Shown: positions 11,182 through 22,904 of the stretch, one piece after another
Layout: every line of letters begins with the position of its first letter
Numbering within the stretch: position 1 is the stretch's first letter
From: Ailurus styani
Taxonomy: Eukaryota; Chordata; Mammalia; Carnivora; Ailuridae
Assembly: GCA_002007465.1 (NCBI GenBank)
Contig: LNAC01000109.1
Span: forward strand, 1,953,641-2,017,640
Direction: 5' to 3'
DNA length: 64,000 bases
The notes under the pieces: model-generated
Database searches by the model: none
Told to the model about the DNA's origin: nothing
What the model saw: only the letters and a program-made list of their open reading frames with translations
Translations under genes and position numbers: made by a program

Positions 11182-11344
11182 ATGTGTGTTGTTTTTTTTC
11201 ATATGTACCTTTAATGGTAATTGCCCAAAGATCCGTTATTATATGTTATATTTGACTAGGTTAACACAGCAACCACAAGTTAAAAAAAGGTGTGATATAT
11301 TTCTCTTTATCCTACTGCCTCCTGCTGCCATCTTGTCTTAAGTC

Positions 11345-11740
11345 ACCACAGCGTTTCTCATGGATGATCATAAAAGTCCCTTGCCTGAAGTTTCACTCTT
11401 TGCCGGTTTCCAACACGTTCTCCACTTCGTAGGCAGAGTGGTTTTAGTAACTGGCGCATTTGCTTGTGTCGTTGTCCTGCTTCAAACCCTTCAGTTCAGG
11501 ACTGCTCATCCTCTCTACTCGCTCAGTTCCTATTCAAGGCTTGCCAAGTGTCTTAGAATGTGGTCCTCTCTTGTCTCCTCTCTTCCACCAGACGGAACCA
11601 CCCCTGCTTCAGAGGATGAGTCCTGTTCTCTCATATCTAGGTCTTTGCCACTCCCTCCATAGGACCACCTCCCTCATTCATTTCATCTACACTCCTTTTA
11701 GGGTTCTTTTAGGTTATTTCCTCTGCTGAATCTGGGTTAG
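11345..11740 (+). repeat. L2-like remnant
   Basis: Decayed LINE sequence ('cctgcttcaaacccttcag', tattcaaggcttgccaag). No frame of interest. Confidence 0.4.
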
Positions 11741-11814
11741 GGGTTCCTCCTTTGCTGTGGTCCTCTGGGCTCATTCCACCAGAGCTGTTGACTCTACCCA
11801 TCGGTCCGGTTGGT

Positions 11815-11970
11815 TCATTCCTTCTTTCCTTCCTTCCTCCCTACCTCCCCTTCCTCCCCTTTCCTTCCTTCTTCCTTCCCTTCTTCCTTCCTCCCTCTTT
11901 CTTTCTTTCTCTCTCTCTCTTTCTTTCTTTCTTCTTTCCTCCTTTCTTGCCTCCCTCCTTCTTACCTTCC
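11815..11970 (+). repeat. TTCC/TTTC-rich microsatellite
   Basis: Pyrimidine-only tract of imperfect ttcc and tttc units, at the T-rich end of the neighbouring minus-strand SINE from which it probably grew. Confidence 0.9.
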
Positions 11971-11974
11971 TTTT

Positions 11975-12183
11975 TAAGATTTTATTTATTTATTTTGACA
12001 CACAGAGAGAGAGTGTGTGAGCAGGGGGAGAGGCAGAGGGAGAAGGAGAGGGTGCAAGAATTTGAAGCAAACTCCATGCTGAGTGTGGAGCACCATGCAA
12101 GGCTTAATCCCAGGACCTGGGGATCATGACCTGAGCTGAAACCAAGAGTCAAATGCTTAACTGACTGAGCCACCCATGTCCCC
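11975..12183 (-). mobile_element. CAN-SINE, diverged
   Basis: Complete but older copy; followed by a C-rich run. Confidence 0.87.
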
Positions 12184-12309
12184 CGCCCCCACCCCCCCCC
12201 CATCTGTTCTTTTCAATGGGAGATGAAAATACACTTTAAAGAGAGGGATTGTTTCTAGTTCACTGTCTTGTTCTTGAACGGCATTTTAAATCTTTCTAAA
12301 ATGACAACA

Positions 12310-12567
12310 CTCACAACAGCTTTAGGGATGCCTTCTGCTAAACATTCGAGGAATTACACAAAAGTGTAATACAAATGCTTCCAGAAAATAGAAAGAGAAA
12401 AGGAAAAGGAACAGTATGCACGGATCCTATGAGGTTATAAGCTCAATGCAAAACAAAGCAAGGACCACAGGATAAAGGCAGAGGACCATCTTCTTCTGAA
12501 TTATGGGCAAGTAAAAAAAATCTCCGCTAACAGAATCCAACTGTATGCATAAAAATGAATACATTCA
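12310..12567 (+). repeat. LINE-1 ORF2 remnant, sense (part 1)
   Basis: 'cttccagaaaatagaaagag' and 'aacagaatccaactgtatgc' match the reverse-transcriptase region of L1 in decayed form. Continues beyond the SINE at 12568. Confidence 0.55.
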
Positions 12568-12789
12568 GGCGCCTGGGTGGCTCAGTGGGTTAAAGCCACT
12601 GCCTTCGGCTCAGGTCATGATCTCAGGGTCATGGGATCGAGGCCCACATCAGGCTCCCTGCTCAGCGGGGAGCCTGCTTCCTCCTCTCTCTGCCTGTCTC
12701 TCTGCCTACTTGTGATCTGACCTCTCTCTCTCTGTGTCAAATAAATAAATAAAAATCTTAAAAATAAATTAAAAAAAAATAAATTAAAA
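12568..12789 (+). mobile_element. CAN-SINE
   Basis: Inserted in L1 ORF2; target duplication aaaaatgaatacattca. Confidence 0.94.
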
Positions 12790-13420
12790 AAAAATGAATA
12801 CATTCAAGCAAAACTGGGCTGTTCCAAGAATGCAAGTTTTTTTTTGTTTTTTTTAAGTATGCGAGGCTTTTAACATTGAAAAAAACATTAATTCATCACA
12901 TCATCAGTTTGAAGAAGAAACACCAGGGGCCCCTGGCTGGCTCAGTGGGTGGAGCAAGCAGCTCTTGATCTTGGGGTTGTGAGTTTGAGCCCCACGTTGG
13001 GTGTGGAGATTGCTTACAAATAAAATTTAAAAATCTTTAAAAATGAAACACCACCTGAGCACCTCAAAAGATGAAACAAGAAATGTTCCATACTTTTCAA
13101 AATCTTTTCATGCAATGAACTCCCAGCAAATAATAAATAGAAGGGAACTGCTTTAATGTGATAGAGTGTCTACCGAAAAACTTTAATAAATATCATTTTC
13201 AAAAGAGAAATACTGAAAACACCCCTTTAAAATTAGGGACAGGAAAATCATACTCACTGTTGACACTTCAGTTCAACATTCTATAGGCAGCACCAACCAG
13301 TACAGAAAAGCAAGAAAAATAAGCCAATGATATTTGAATTGGAATAGATTATTTTGGTTCAAAAAAAAATTACATACGTGATAATCTACATTTTGAGGGT
13401 TCCTCCATTTATGGAAGTCT
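12790..13420 (+). repeat. LINE-1 ORF2 remnant, sense (part 2)
   Basis: 'aatagaagggaactgcttta', agtgtctaccgaaaaac and 'cagttcaacattctatagg' follow the L1 ORF2 order. Interrupted by a short SINE at 12927-13050. Confidence 0.6.
12927..13050 (+). mobile_element. Short tRNA-derived SINE
   Basis: 'cccctggctggctcagtggg', then 'tcttgatcttggggttgtga' and tgagccccacgttggg; A-rich tail. Confidence 0.8.
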
Positions 13421-13609
13421 TACCAATATTTGAAAAAATTAATCTGTTACTGGCATGTCTGAGCTTCTTAAAGTTTTAAAGCCTTTCATCAGTGGTTTGG
13501 GGCCAACCTCGGCAGGAAAGGGAGCACATTTTATGTCTATATAACTGCTCTGCTGTGTAAACTCAGCAGCTAACAAGGTGGGAAGCACTCTGAAAGAAGG
13601 AAGTTACCA

Positions 13610-13746
13610 GGGGCGCCTGGGTGGCTCAGTGGGTTAAGCTTTCAGCTCAGGTCTTGATCTCAGGGTTCTGGGATCAAGGCCTGCATCGGGCTATCTGCTC
13701 AGCAGGAAGCCTTCTTCCTCCTCTCTCTGCCTGCTTCTCTATTGGT

Positions 13747-13798
<52 letters not shown>

Positions 13799-13837
13799 AA
13801 ATAAATAAATAAATAAATCTTTGAAAAGAAAAAAAGG
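13610..13837 (+). mobile_element. CAN-SINE with expanded (TC)n
   Basis: The CT-rich block is expanded to a pure dinucleotide run; target duplication gaaggaagtta. Confidence 0.93.
13750..13795 (+). repeat. (TC)n microsatellite
   Basis: About 22 uninterrupted TC units inside a SINE; likely length-polymorphic. Confidence 0.95.
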
Positions 13838-14088
13838 AAGGAAGTTAGATAAATTTAAAAAGCATACTAATTTGTATAAAACAACCGGCTCTGCAATAAA
13901 CTGATGAAAAGACAGTAATTTGATTTCACGCTTAAACGGTTATTTTTGTAGTCGAAATGATCTTTGAAGTGATACAGGATTCCAACATTTGCAACATAGT
14001 TTTACTGTATTACAAAGTACCAAAAAAAAAAAAAAAGTATTGTATGCACTTGGCAAAATCTTGCAATTTGGAGAAGGAATTGCCTTCT

Positions 14089-14291
14089 TGGGCACCTGGA
14101 TAGCTCAGTGGGTTAAAGCCTCTGCCTTCGGCTCAGGTCATGATCTCAGGGTCCTGGGATCTAGGCCGCATCAGGCTCCCTGCTCAGCAGGGAGCCTGCT
14201 TCCCCCTCTCTCTCTGCCTGCCTCTCTGCCTACTTATGATCTCTCTCTCTGTCAAATAAATAAATAAATAAATCTTAAAGGAAAAAAAAAA
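14089..14291 (+). mobile_element. CAN-SINE
   Basis: Target duplication gaattgccttctt on both sides. Confidence 0.94.
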
Positions 14292-14952
14292 AGAATTGCC
14301 TTCTTTAGCTTCATACTTCCAGAAAGTCTCTCCAATTTAGAATGCTGTATTATAGGCTGATTATGTTCATTGAAAACCGTTCTTGTATTTTGCAATGCTC
14401 TAAGCTTTGACGGAGGAACAGTTGTTCCCATCGTTTAGCATTTTAGATTTGCCTAACTTTTATAAAATTGCCATGTGTCAAAAATCACACTTCTGTAATT
14501 GCTAAAGCATGATATGTCAGATTATCTGACTATAGTTGCGCTTTGAAGTAATCATGGCCATGAAGCCTTCTTAAAAGGAGACTTGTACATTCTTGGACTT
14601 CTAAATCAATTCCAGGATAAACCCCAGGTCATTAGTGCTTTTAATAATTACGGTGCCACAGCTGGGGAAGACCGATTGACTTAAATTAACCACCAAATGC
14701 CCTGCCGTAGTTTTTATTTATGGGAAATCCTTACTTCTGATTACCGAAGGCCAGGTGCTATCTGGAAAATGACACAGTGCATGAATTTTGTTTCATAGTT
14801 CAGTGCATATAATTAACCACCACTAAATAGTATTTCTGATCCCGGCAATTGTGTACTCAGTATCTTGCTGAACGGCTATTAGCTTTTGCCTTTATTTTAT
14901 AATGCTTAATGTAGGTGACCAACTTGTCAGGTTTCCTATGAAAGTTACACGT

Positions 14953-15161
14953 GGGGCGCCTGGGTGGCTCAGTGGGTTAAAGCCTCTGCTTTCGGCTCAG
15001 GTCATGATCTCAGCGTCCTGGGATCGAGGCCCGCATCGGGCTCTCTGCTCAGCAGGGAGCCTGCTTCCTCCTCTCCCTGTCTCTCTGCCTGCCTCTCTGC
15101 CTACTTGTGATCTCTCTCTCTGTGTCAAATAAATAAATAAAATCTTTAAAAAAAAAAAAAA
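14953..15161 (+). mobile_element. CAN-SINE
   Basis: Young-looking; target duplication gaaagttacacgtg. Confidence 0.95.
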
Positions 15162-15246
15162 AAGAAAGTTACACGTGAACCACAGAAATAGTATACTATG
15201 CTATTTGAAAATTAGTGAGTGTTTTCCATTTAAAAGATTGTCTACA

Positions 15247-15435
15247 GGGGCACCTGGGTGGCTTAATCTGGCTTTGGCTCAGGTCATGATCTCGGGGTCC
15301 TGACATCGAACCCCATGTTGGGCTCTGCACTCACTCATTGGGGAACCTGTGTTTCCCCTTCTCCCTCTGCCCCTCCCTGTACTTGTGCTCTGTCGCTCTC
15401 TCTCAAATAAATAAAATATTTTTTTAAAAAGACTT
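15247..15435 (+). mobile_element. CAN-SINE, diverged
   Basis: Complete head, altered middle. Confidence 0.87.
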
Positions 15436-15640
15436 CGGGGTGCCTGGGTGGCTTGTTGGTTAAGTTACTGGCTTTGGCTCAGGTCATGATCCTGGAGTCC
15501 CGGGATCGAGCCCCACATCGGGCTCCCTGCTCAGTGAGGAGTCTCTTTCTCCCTCTGACCCTCCCCCCTCTCATGCTTTGTCTCTCTCATTCACTCTCTC
15601 TCTCAAATAAATAAACAAATAATCTTTTAAAAATAAAATA
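15436..15640 (+). mobile_element. CAN-SINE
   Basis: Abuts an opposite-strand copy at its tail. Confidence 0.88.
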
Positions 15641-15818
15641 AAAAAGACTGAGAGAGAGGGAGAGAGCGAGCAAGAGAGAAAGCATGAGTAGGAGAAGGGG
15701 AGGGGAAGCAGACTTCCCACTGAGCAGAGAGCCCAATGTGGAGCTTGATCCCAGGACCCTGAGATCGTGACCCAAGCCAAAGGCAGATGCTTAACCCACT
15801 GAGCCACCCAGGTGCCCA
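15641..15818 (-). mobile_element. CAN-SINE
   Basis: Reverse orientation; tail-to-tail with the preceding copy. Confidence 0.87.
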
Positions 15819-16119
15819 GTCAGTTCAGTTCTTTTATCGGCCTTGACTGTGCCCTTGCATCCATGGTGTAGGGATCAGCCAAAGATTTGGACAGACTTAT
15901 ACCAGAATCTGGGACTCCCCTGGATCTCTTCTTTTTATGATACTCCTTCACTTTCCACGAGCTGTGTTTGTCCCAAATACTGTCTTCAGATTCTTCCAGT
16001 CAGAAAGATTAATTTTAGATTGGATAGAGAGAGCACTTACTCTATGATGCTCACCGTCTTGACCTCAGCCTAACAGCTGTAAATATGGGAGACCCATTGT
16101 ACCAGTCTCGTCTTACAAT

Positions 16120-16201
16120 TTTTTTTAAAGATTTTATTTATTTATTAGAGAGAGAGACAGAGATAGTGAGAGAGAGCACAGAGAGGAGAGGGAGAAGCAG
16201 G
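16120..16201 (-). mobile_element. CAN-SINE 3' fragment
   Basis: T-rich end and GA-rich block only; the tRNA head is missing. Confidence 0.75.
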
Positions 16202-17160
16202 TAACCACCAACCCTAAGAAAGGTAGAAATGGTTATATTAAATCAGAGATAAAGAATATTTTATGATGATAAAAGGTTGATCATTAAGAAGGCCCAGCTA
16301 TCCTAAATCTGTAGGCATCCAATCACAGAGTTTCAAAATGTAAGAAGCAGGGAAAAGGTAACTTTTCCACAAACGGATTAAGAACTCGAACCCAGAATAT
16401 CTAAAGAACTCTTACCACTCAATAATACGAAGAACAAAACCAACAGGAAATGACAAACTTTTGAACAGGTACGTGGCCAAATGAAATATATGGGTGGCAA
16501 ATAAGGAAATAAGAAGATGCTCAAAATAATTGGTCACTGGAGCAATGCCTAGTAAATTCACAATGTGATGGCCAATGGCCCAAATTAGAAAGACACATGA
16601 TACCTACTGCCATCAAAGATGCAGAGAAACAAGAACTCTGACGTTGCTGGTGGAAATAAACAAGGGGACAGCCTTTCTGGCAGTTTCTTATAAAGTGAAG
16701 CGTATACTTAACCACAGGACCCAGCAATTTCACTCCTAGGCACTTATTCAATAGAAATGAAAACATATGTCCTTATAATGATTCGTGTATGAATGTATAA
16801 TAGCCAAAGCCCAGGAACAACCACCATGTCCCCTAACAGAAGAATGCAGAAACAAATAGCAGTCTACTCATACAACAGGCTACAAATAAGCAAGGCAAAG
16901 CATAAAATACAGCTGAACTCAACAGCGTGGATACACCTGGAAAGAATTAGGTCGAACCAGAGGCCAGACATAAGAGTACATGCTGTCTGCTTTCATTTAT
17001 TTGAGGTTCAAGTACTGGCAAATGTGTGCTAGGGTGATAAAAATCATGACCATGGTTGCCTCTGGGGTGGTAATGGTGGGGATTGATAGGAAAAGCCCCA
17101 AGGGAACTTTCTGGAAATGTCCTCTATCTTGCTTGGCATGGAGGTTACATGGGTGTATAC
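16202..17160 (+). repeat. Old LINE-1 ORF2 C-terminus/3'UTR, sense
   Basis: 'ggacccagcaatttcactcc', 'caatagaaatgaaaacatat', 'taatagccaaagcccagga' and 'catggttgcctctggggtgg' follow the order of old (L1M-type) elements. No intact frame. Confidence 0.75.
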
Positions 17161-17214
17161 ATTTATTTATTTATTTATTTATTATTCATTTATTTATTTT
17201 TAAGAGTAACTCCT

Positions 17215-17414
17215 TTTTTTTTTAAGATTTTATTTATTTATTTGACACAGAGCGGAGAGAGATTGCAAGTAGGCAGAGAGGCAGGCAGAGAGAGAGGAGG
17301 AATCAGGCTCCCCGCTGAGCAGGGAGCCCGGTGCGGGCCTCGATCCCAGGACGCTGAGATCATGACCTGAGCTGAAAGCAGAGGTTTTAACCTACTGAGC
17401 CACCCAGGCGCCCA
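17215..17414 (-). mobile_element. CAN-SINE
   Basis: Inserted in the old L1; target duplication gggtgtatacattta. Confidence 0.95.
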
Positions 17415-17492
17415 GGGTGTATACATTTATTATACATGTATTCTTCAAATTAGGCACTTAAGATTTGTGCATTTCACTGTGTGCAGATTTTT

Positions 17493-17666
17493 TTTTTAAA
17501 GATTTTATTTATTTATTTGACAGAGATTACAAGTAGGCAGAGAGAGAGGAGGAAGCAGGCTCCCTGCTGAGCAGAGAGCCCGATGCGGGCCTCGATCCCA
17601 GGACCCTGAGATCATGACCTGAGCCGAAGGCAGAGGCTTTAACCCACTGAGCCACCCAGGCGCCCC
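17493..17666 (-). mobile_element. CAN-SINE
   Basis: Target duplication tgtgtgcagatttt. Lies 34 bases from an opposite-strand copy. Confidence 0.95.
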
Positions 17667-17700
17667 TGTGTGCAGATTTTATCTAAGAATTATCTTGGCA

Positions 17701-17896
17701 GGGGCACCTGGGTGGCTCAGTGGGTTAAAGCCTCTGCCTTCGGCCAAGGTCATGATCTCAGGGTCCTGGGTTCGAGGCCCGCATCGGGCTCTCTGCTCCG
17801 CAGGGAGCCTGCTTCCTCCTCTCTCTCTGCCTGCCTCTCTGCCTACTTGTGATCTGATTTCTGTGCCAAATAAATAAATAAAATCTTAAAAAAAAA
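17701..17896 (+). mobile_element. CAN-SINE
   Basis: Target duplication agaattatcttggcag. Confidence 0.95.
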
Positions 17897-18022
17897 AAGA
17901 ATTATCTTGGCAGTTTGCTTTCCATATATTGTATTTTAGGCTTATTTGGTCTTTTTTCCCCCAGTGCTAATTAATGGAAATCTAGGGAGTAGGATTTAAG
18001 GTGCTGCTAATCAAGAAAATCT

Positions 18023-18215
18023 GGGGTGCCTGGGTGACTCAGTCGGTTAAGCATCTGCCTCTTGATTTCAGCTCAGGTCCTGATCTCGGGGTCCTGGGAT
18101 CGAGCTCCGCCGTGGGCTCCATGGTAAGCAGGGAGTCTGCTTGAGGATTTCTCTCCCTCTGTCCCTCCCTGCGCTCCTTTTCTCTCTCAAATGAGTAAGT
18201 AAATCTTAAAACAAA
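18023..18215 (+). mobile_element. CAN-SINE, diverged
   Basis: Older copy with the extra ttgatttcagctcagg stretch of an ancestral subfamily. Confidence 0.87.
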
Positions 18216-18407
18216 ATCTTAGGTATAAAATATGTGCCTTTATCCTTCAGCTGCACAAATGCAGATTGAGTGTTATAAAGCGGTTTCAGATTAAGTAGTA
18301 AATTGAGAGCATTCACAAAAGAATTTTTTCTGCACTCCTGCCTGACCATGAGAGTACGCAAATGTATAATCCTTTTCTAGAAGTAGAATTTGTTCAAATG
18401 AGTCTTT

Positions 18408-18608
18408 TTTTATTTTTAAGATTTTATTTATTTAGTCGACAGAGAGAGACGCAGCGAGAGAGGGAACACAAGCAGGGGGAGAGAGAGAGAGGGAGAACCA
18501 GGTTTCCCGCCAAGCAGAGTGCCCGATACGGGGCTCGATCCCAGGACCCCTGGGATCATGACCTGAGCCGAAGGCAGATGCTTAATCGACTGAGCTACCC
18601 AGGTGCCC
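18408..18608 (-). mobile_element. CAN-SINE
   Basis: Target duplication caaatgagtctttt. Confidence 0.94.
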
Positions 18609-19784
18609 CTCAAATGAGTCTTTTAAGACATGTAGACTTCAGGGTTTTTTGCTATATTCTGTGAACTCTAACCAGTAATCCCCAAAAACCGGCATTCTAG
18701 TTATGTAATAACTTGTTCCCCTTGTAATGATGGTTAATTTGATGTATGTACTTTTGGTGTATCTTTTTGTTAAGTCAGGACAAGGTCATTGGCATTTTTT
18801 TCCTTTCCTTACCTGCAAAAATTTAATAAAACTCCAAACCTATTGAATTTCTTATTCAAACAGAGGGTCATGAAGTCTGAGTCTTACTTAAATTTATAGT
18901 ACTAAGAAGTGGAAGGGGGTTGATGGACTTGTTTGATGAAATGGTCAAGAAGTTAACGAAGACAGAGTAAATGTTGAATGATGTAATTACTGAATGAATA
19001 ATTCAGCTCTTCATCCTGAAGGAAAGATGACAGCTGAGAGTCCTAGATCTTGCAAATTCAATTATACATTGTTTTATTAATTTATCCAGCAAATATTTCA
19101 ACCCCTTCTCCTGGTACCAAGTACTGTAGCAATCAGGGACCAGTCAGGATAAGGGAAACCAAAACTTACAATTTACGAGGGCTGAGAACTCTAAGTGGTG
19201 TTCAGAACCCTAAGGAAAGGATGCCCTTGACTGGTGCTCAGACTACGGAGGAGGTAGTGGGTCCTGCAGCTGGTGCTCGGACCACTAAAGAGAGAGCTAT
19301 GGACAGCTTGGGCTGTGCATCCTGCAGGTGGTGGGGGGCAGAAGCCAAATGGTTGCTGCTATTGGAGAAATACAGACAACCTCTGAAAAACTGGAATGAA
19401 GTCCTTTCTCCTCTTGGTCCATTTTCCAGGGTCCCTTTGGTGCTTCCCATTGTCAGAAGTTAGAAGTAAGCCCACAGGAAAGAGAAACTGACCTTCCCAG
19501 GTGGGATTGTGAAATGGACTTGGTTAGATGTTTGACCCTGAACTCAGAGCATTTTGCCATTTTAAATGGGATTCTGGTATCTGCTGGCAGAAAGAGACGG
19601 GGTAAAGAGACGAGACAGGGATAATCTAATTACCCAATGAATTAGATAACCCAGTTAGATAATCCAATGTGGTGTGCAAACAAATGGCTAAGGAAAACAG
19701 TTCAGGAAGAAAAGGATTAGCTTGGGGCTTTAAATTCTCAGCTCAAGTTGTGGTCAAAGAACCAGATGGGTTTTATGGTGGCTC

Positions 19785-20215
19785 TGTCTACTGCTACTGC
19801 TGTGTAACGAATGACTCTAGAATTTAGTGGCTCAAAATAATCATAAACATTTCTCTCTGAGTTTCTGAGGGCCTGGAACTTATCTAGAAAGTTCTGGCTC
19901 GGGCGCCTGGGTGGCTCAGTGGGTTAAAGCCTCTGCTTTCAGCTCAGGTCATGATCTCGGGGTCCTGGGATCGAGGCCCGCATCGGGCTCCCTGCTCAGC
20001 GGGGAGCCTGCTTCCCCCCCCCCTCTGCCTGCCTCTCTGACTCCTGTGATCTCTCTCCCTCTGTCAAATAAGTAAATTAAAAAAAAAAAAAATTTAAAAA
20101 AAGAAAGTTCTGGCTCTGGATCTCTCCTAAGCTTACAGTCACGAGACTGGCCGTGGTCCCAGGCCACTGAGGGCTTGACTTGGCTGCAGGATCCATTCAA
20201 AGGTTCTGCTTCACA
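19785..20215 (+). repeat. Ancient interspersed repeat, split by a SINE
   Basis: 'gtgtaacgaatgactctaga' and, past the SINE, 'ctctcctaagcttacagtca' read as one element of a family also seen near 55.87-56.29 kb. Family not named. Confidence 0.45.
19901..20101 (+). mobile_element. CAN-SINE
   Basis: Target duplication agaaagttctggctc. Confidence 0.95.
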
Positions 20216-20307
20216 CTGATGGAAAGTGGGTGTGATGTCGATTTTCCCTTTCAGTTCTAGTTTTCACTTCATGTATTTCAAAACAATGTTTTTAGGTGTA
20301 TACACAT

Positions 20308-20531
20308 TTTTTTAAAAGATTTATTTATTTGAAGGGGGGGCAGAGGGAGAGGGAGAGAGAAGCCCTAAGCAGACTCTGTGCTCAGCGTGGAACCTGATGG
20401 GGGGGAGCAGAGCCTGATGCCCATCTTGGGGTGTGGAGCTGGTGTGGGGTTCGATCTCACAACCCTGAGGTCACAACTGGTGCCAAAACCAAGAGTAGGT
20501 CATTTAACTGACTCTGCCACCCAGGCGCCCT
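20308..20531 (-). mobile_element. CAN-SINE, old, with insertion
   Basis: Imperfect target duplication ttagg(t/g)gta(t/c)acacatttt. Confidence 0.82.
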
Positions 20532-20534
20532 TAG

Positions 20535-21790
20535 GGGTACACACATTTTAGATAGTTATTCCCTCTTGGTTAGTTGGCTCTTTTATTATTATGTAAATCG
20601 CTTTTTATCCTGAATCATTCTCAGTTTTTTTCCCCTCATTTTCACAGTTCTTAGACTACTTTGATATTAAAGGAATCAAATCTAAATATAGCCAAGCCAG
20701 CTTAAAAAGTATTAGTGTTTGTGTGTATATCTTTTTCGATCCTTTTACTTTTAACCTACTGTATCATTGTATTTCAAGTTTGTGTCTTATAAACAGCATA
20801 TGAATTAAAAAAAAAAATCTGACCTGACAGTCTCTCTCTTGTTTGGTAGGAATGCTTTATATATTATAGAATTCTTTGACTGTTACAGTGTTTGCAAATA
20901 TTTTCTGTATGTTACAAATATTTTCTATATGTTGCAAATATTTTCTCCTGACTTCCCATCTGCTCTGGTTAGATTTTTAAAAACAATTATTCAAAAACTT
21001 TACGTAGAGTAAAATTGACTTCTTTTTCTGCTTACAGATCAATGTGTGTTTTTGTTTTTGTTTTAAGTAAGCTCTACCCCCAATGTAGAGATGATCCTGA
21101 GATTAAGAATCACATGCTCTACTGACTGAGCCAGCCAGGCGGCCCCAGCTCTATGTGTTTCTGACACATTTAGATTCATGTAACCGCCTCCACAATTAGG
21201 AAACGAAACAGTTCAGTCATCCTCAAAAAACTTCCTCTTGCTGCCTCTTGTAGTCAGATCCTTGCTTCACCGTCATCCGTGGCCCCTACTGATTCCCATC
21301 CCTATCCTCTTCTCTAGAAAGTCGTATGAAGGGAAGTCATACTGTCTGTGATCTTTTGAGACTGGCTTCTTTCACTCACCGCAGCGCTTTTGAGATGTAT
21401 TCCTGTTACCACATGTACCGATGATAGTCTATTCATTTTCTTGTTAAAGGGAAGTTGGGTTGTTGCCAGATTTTGGCAATTACGAATAGAGCTTTAGAAA
21501 CACCCATGTACTTATAGGGAGTGTGTGAACATAACTTTTAATTTCTCTAGGGTACATAGGTAGGAATGGGATTGCAGTGTTGCATGGGAAGTATATGGTA
21601 AGTGTATGTTTAACTTTGTGGGAATACAGAGTGACCACATTATTTGGCATTCTTGCTACCAATATGTGAGGGTTCCATTGCTTCTTTTAGTCACCAATGT
21701 CTAGTATTGTCAGTTCTGAAGATGCTAGCCATTCTAACAGGTGTGAGTTGTATCTCATTACAGCTTTAATTTGCATATCCCTTTGACTAG
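20535..21790 (-). repeat. Old LINE-1 remnants, antisense
   Basis: 'tttactttaacctactgta', then 'gacaaaacttcc'-type 3' region, 'tctggcttctttcactcacc'-like sequence near 21360 and 'gggtacataggtaggaatgg' near 21550 match reverse-complemented old L1. A short SINE interrupts it. Confidence 0.55.
21062..21146 (-). mobile_element. Short tRNA-derived SINE
   Basis: Ends gagccagccaggcggcccc. Confidence 0.7.
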
Positions 21791-21837
21791 TGGTGTGAAG
21801 CATCTTTTTTTTAAGTTTTAATTATTTTTTTATTTTT

Positions 21838-22034
21838 TATTTTTTTTAAGATTTTATTTATTTATTTCACAGAGGGAGAGAGATCACAAGGAGGCAGAGA
21901 GGCAGGCAGAGAGAGAGGGGGAAGCAGGCTCCCCGCTGAGCAGGGAGCCCGATGCGGGCCTCGATCCCAGGACCCTGAGATCATGACCTGAGCCGAAAGC
22001 AGAGGCATTAACCCACTGAGCCACCCAGGCGCCC
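21838..22034 (-). mobile_element. CAN-SINE nested in a short SINE
   Basis: Target duplication ttaattattttttta lies within the T-rich end of the short SINE to the right. Confidence 0.93.
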
Positions 22035-22149
22035 TTAATTATTTTTTTAAAGATTTTAAGTAATCTCTACACCCAGTGTGGGGTTCGAACCTATAACCCC
22101 CCGAGATCAAGAGTCACAGGCTCTTCCAACTGAGCCAGCCAGGCGCCCT
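22035..22149 (-). mobile_element. Short tRNA-derived SINE (host of the nested copy)
   Basis: gtaatctctacacccagtg ... gccagccaggcgccc. Confidence 0.8.
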
Positions 22150-22166
22150 GCACACCTTTACTTCTT

Positions 22167-22350
22167 TTTTTTTAAGATTTTATTTATTTGACAGAGAGAG
22201 ATCACAAGTAGGCAGAGAGGCAGGCAGAGAGACAGGGAGAGGAGGAAGCAGGCTCCCTGCTGAGCAGAGAGCCCGATGNGATCCCAGGACCGTGAGATCA
22301 TGACCTGAGCCGAAGGTAGAGGCTTTGACCCACTGAGCCACCCAGGTGCC
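22167..22350 (-). mobile_element. CAN-SINE with an N and missing bases
   Basis: Target duplication cacac(c/a)tttacttctt. At the N (22279) roughly ten bases of the consensus (cgggcctc) are absent. Confidence 0.92.
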
Positions 22351-22627
22351 CACACATTTACTTCTTGTCCACTCCTTGTCTTCCTGAAATGACCAGGACT
22401 TCCAGAGCATTGGCGAATAGGAGCGGTGAGGCTGGATGGGACCTCCTTGACTTTTACCTGATCTCAGGAAGAAAGCACGCATTCTTTCACCATTAAGTAT
22501 GTTAGCTGTGGGTTTTTCTGTAGCCTTTAATCAATTTAAGGGCATTACCTTATTTTTTTGATTTGCTGAGATTTTACCTATACTTTTGATTTCTTGAGGT
22601 TTTTTTTTTTTTAAACCAGGAATTGGG

Positions 22628-22806
22628 GGCTCCTGGGTGGCTCAGTTGGTTAAGCATCTGCCTTCAGCTCAGGACATGATCCCAGGGTGCTGGGATCAAG
22701 GCCCGCATTGGGCACCCTGCTCAGTGGGGAGCCTGCTTCTCCCTCTCCCTGTACCCCTCCCTCCGCTCATGCACACACACTCTCTCTAATACATAAAATA
22801 TTAAAA
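22628..22806 (+). mobile_element. CAN-SINE
   Basis: Older copy, shortened tail. Confidence 0.88.
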
Positions 22807-22904
22807 AGAAAACACGAGGAATGGATGTTGAATTTTTGTCAGATGCTTTCAGCATCATTTTATATCATCTAATATTAGGATGATTTTAAAAACTGTGATA
22901 TAGA

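Noticed and set aside
11815..11970. Pyrimidine tract as a splice/branch or promoter element
   Set aside because: Simple microsatellite growth next to a SINE tail, with no neighbouring gene.
19050..19463. 137-codon plus-strand frame
   Set aside because: Lies in decayed repeat-like DNA, no domain, no flanking exon structure.
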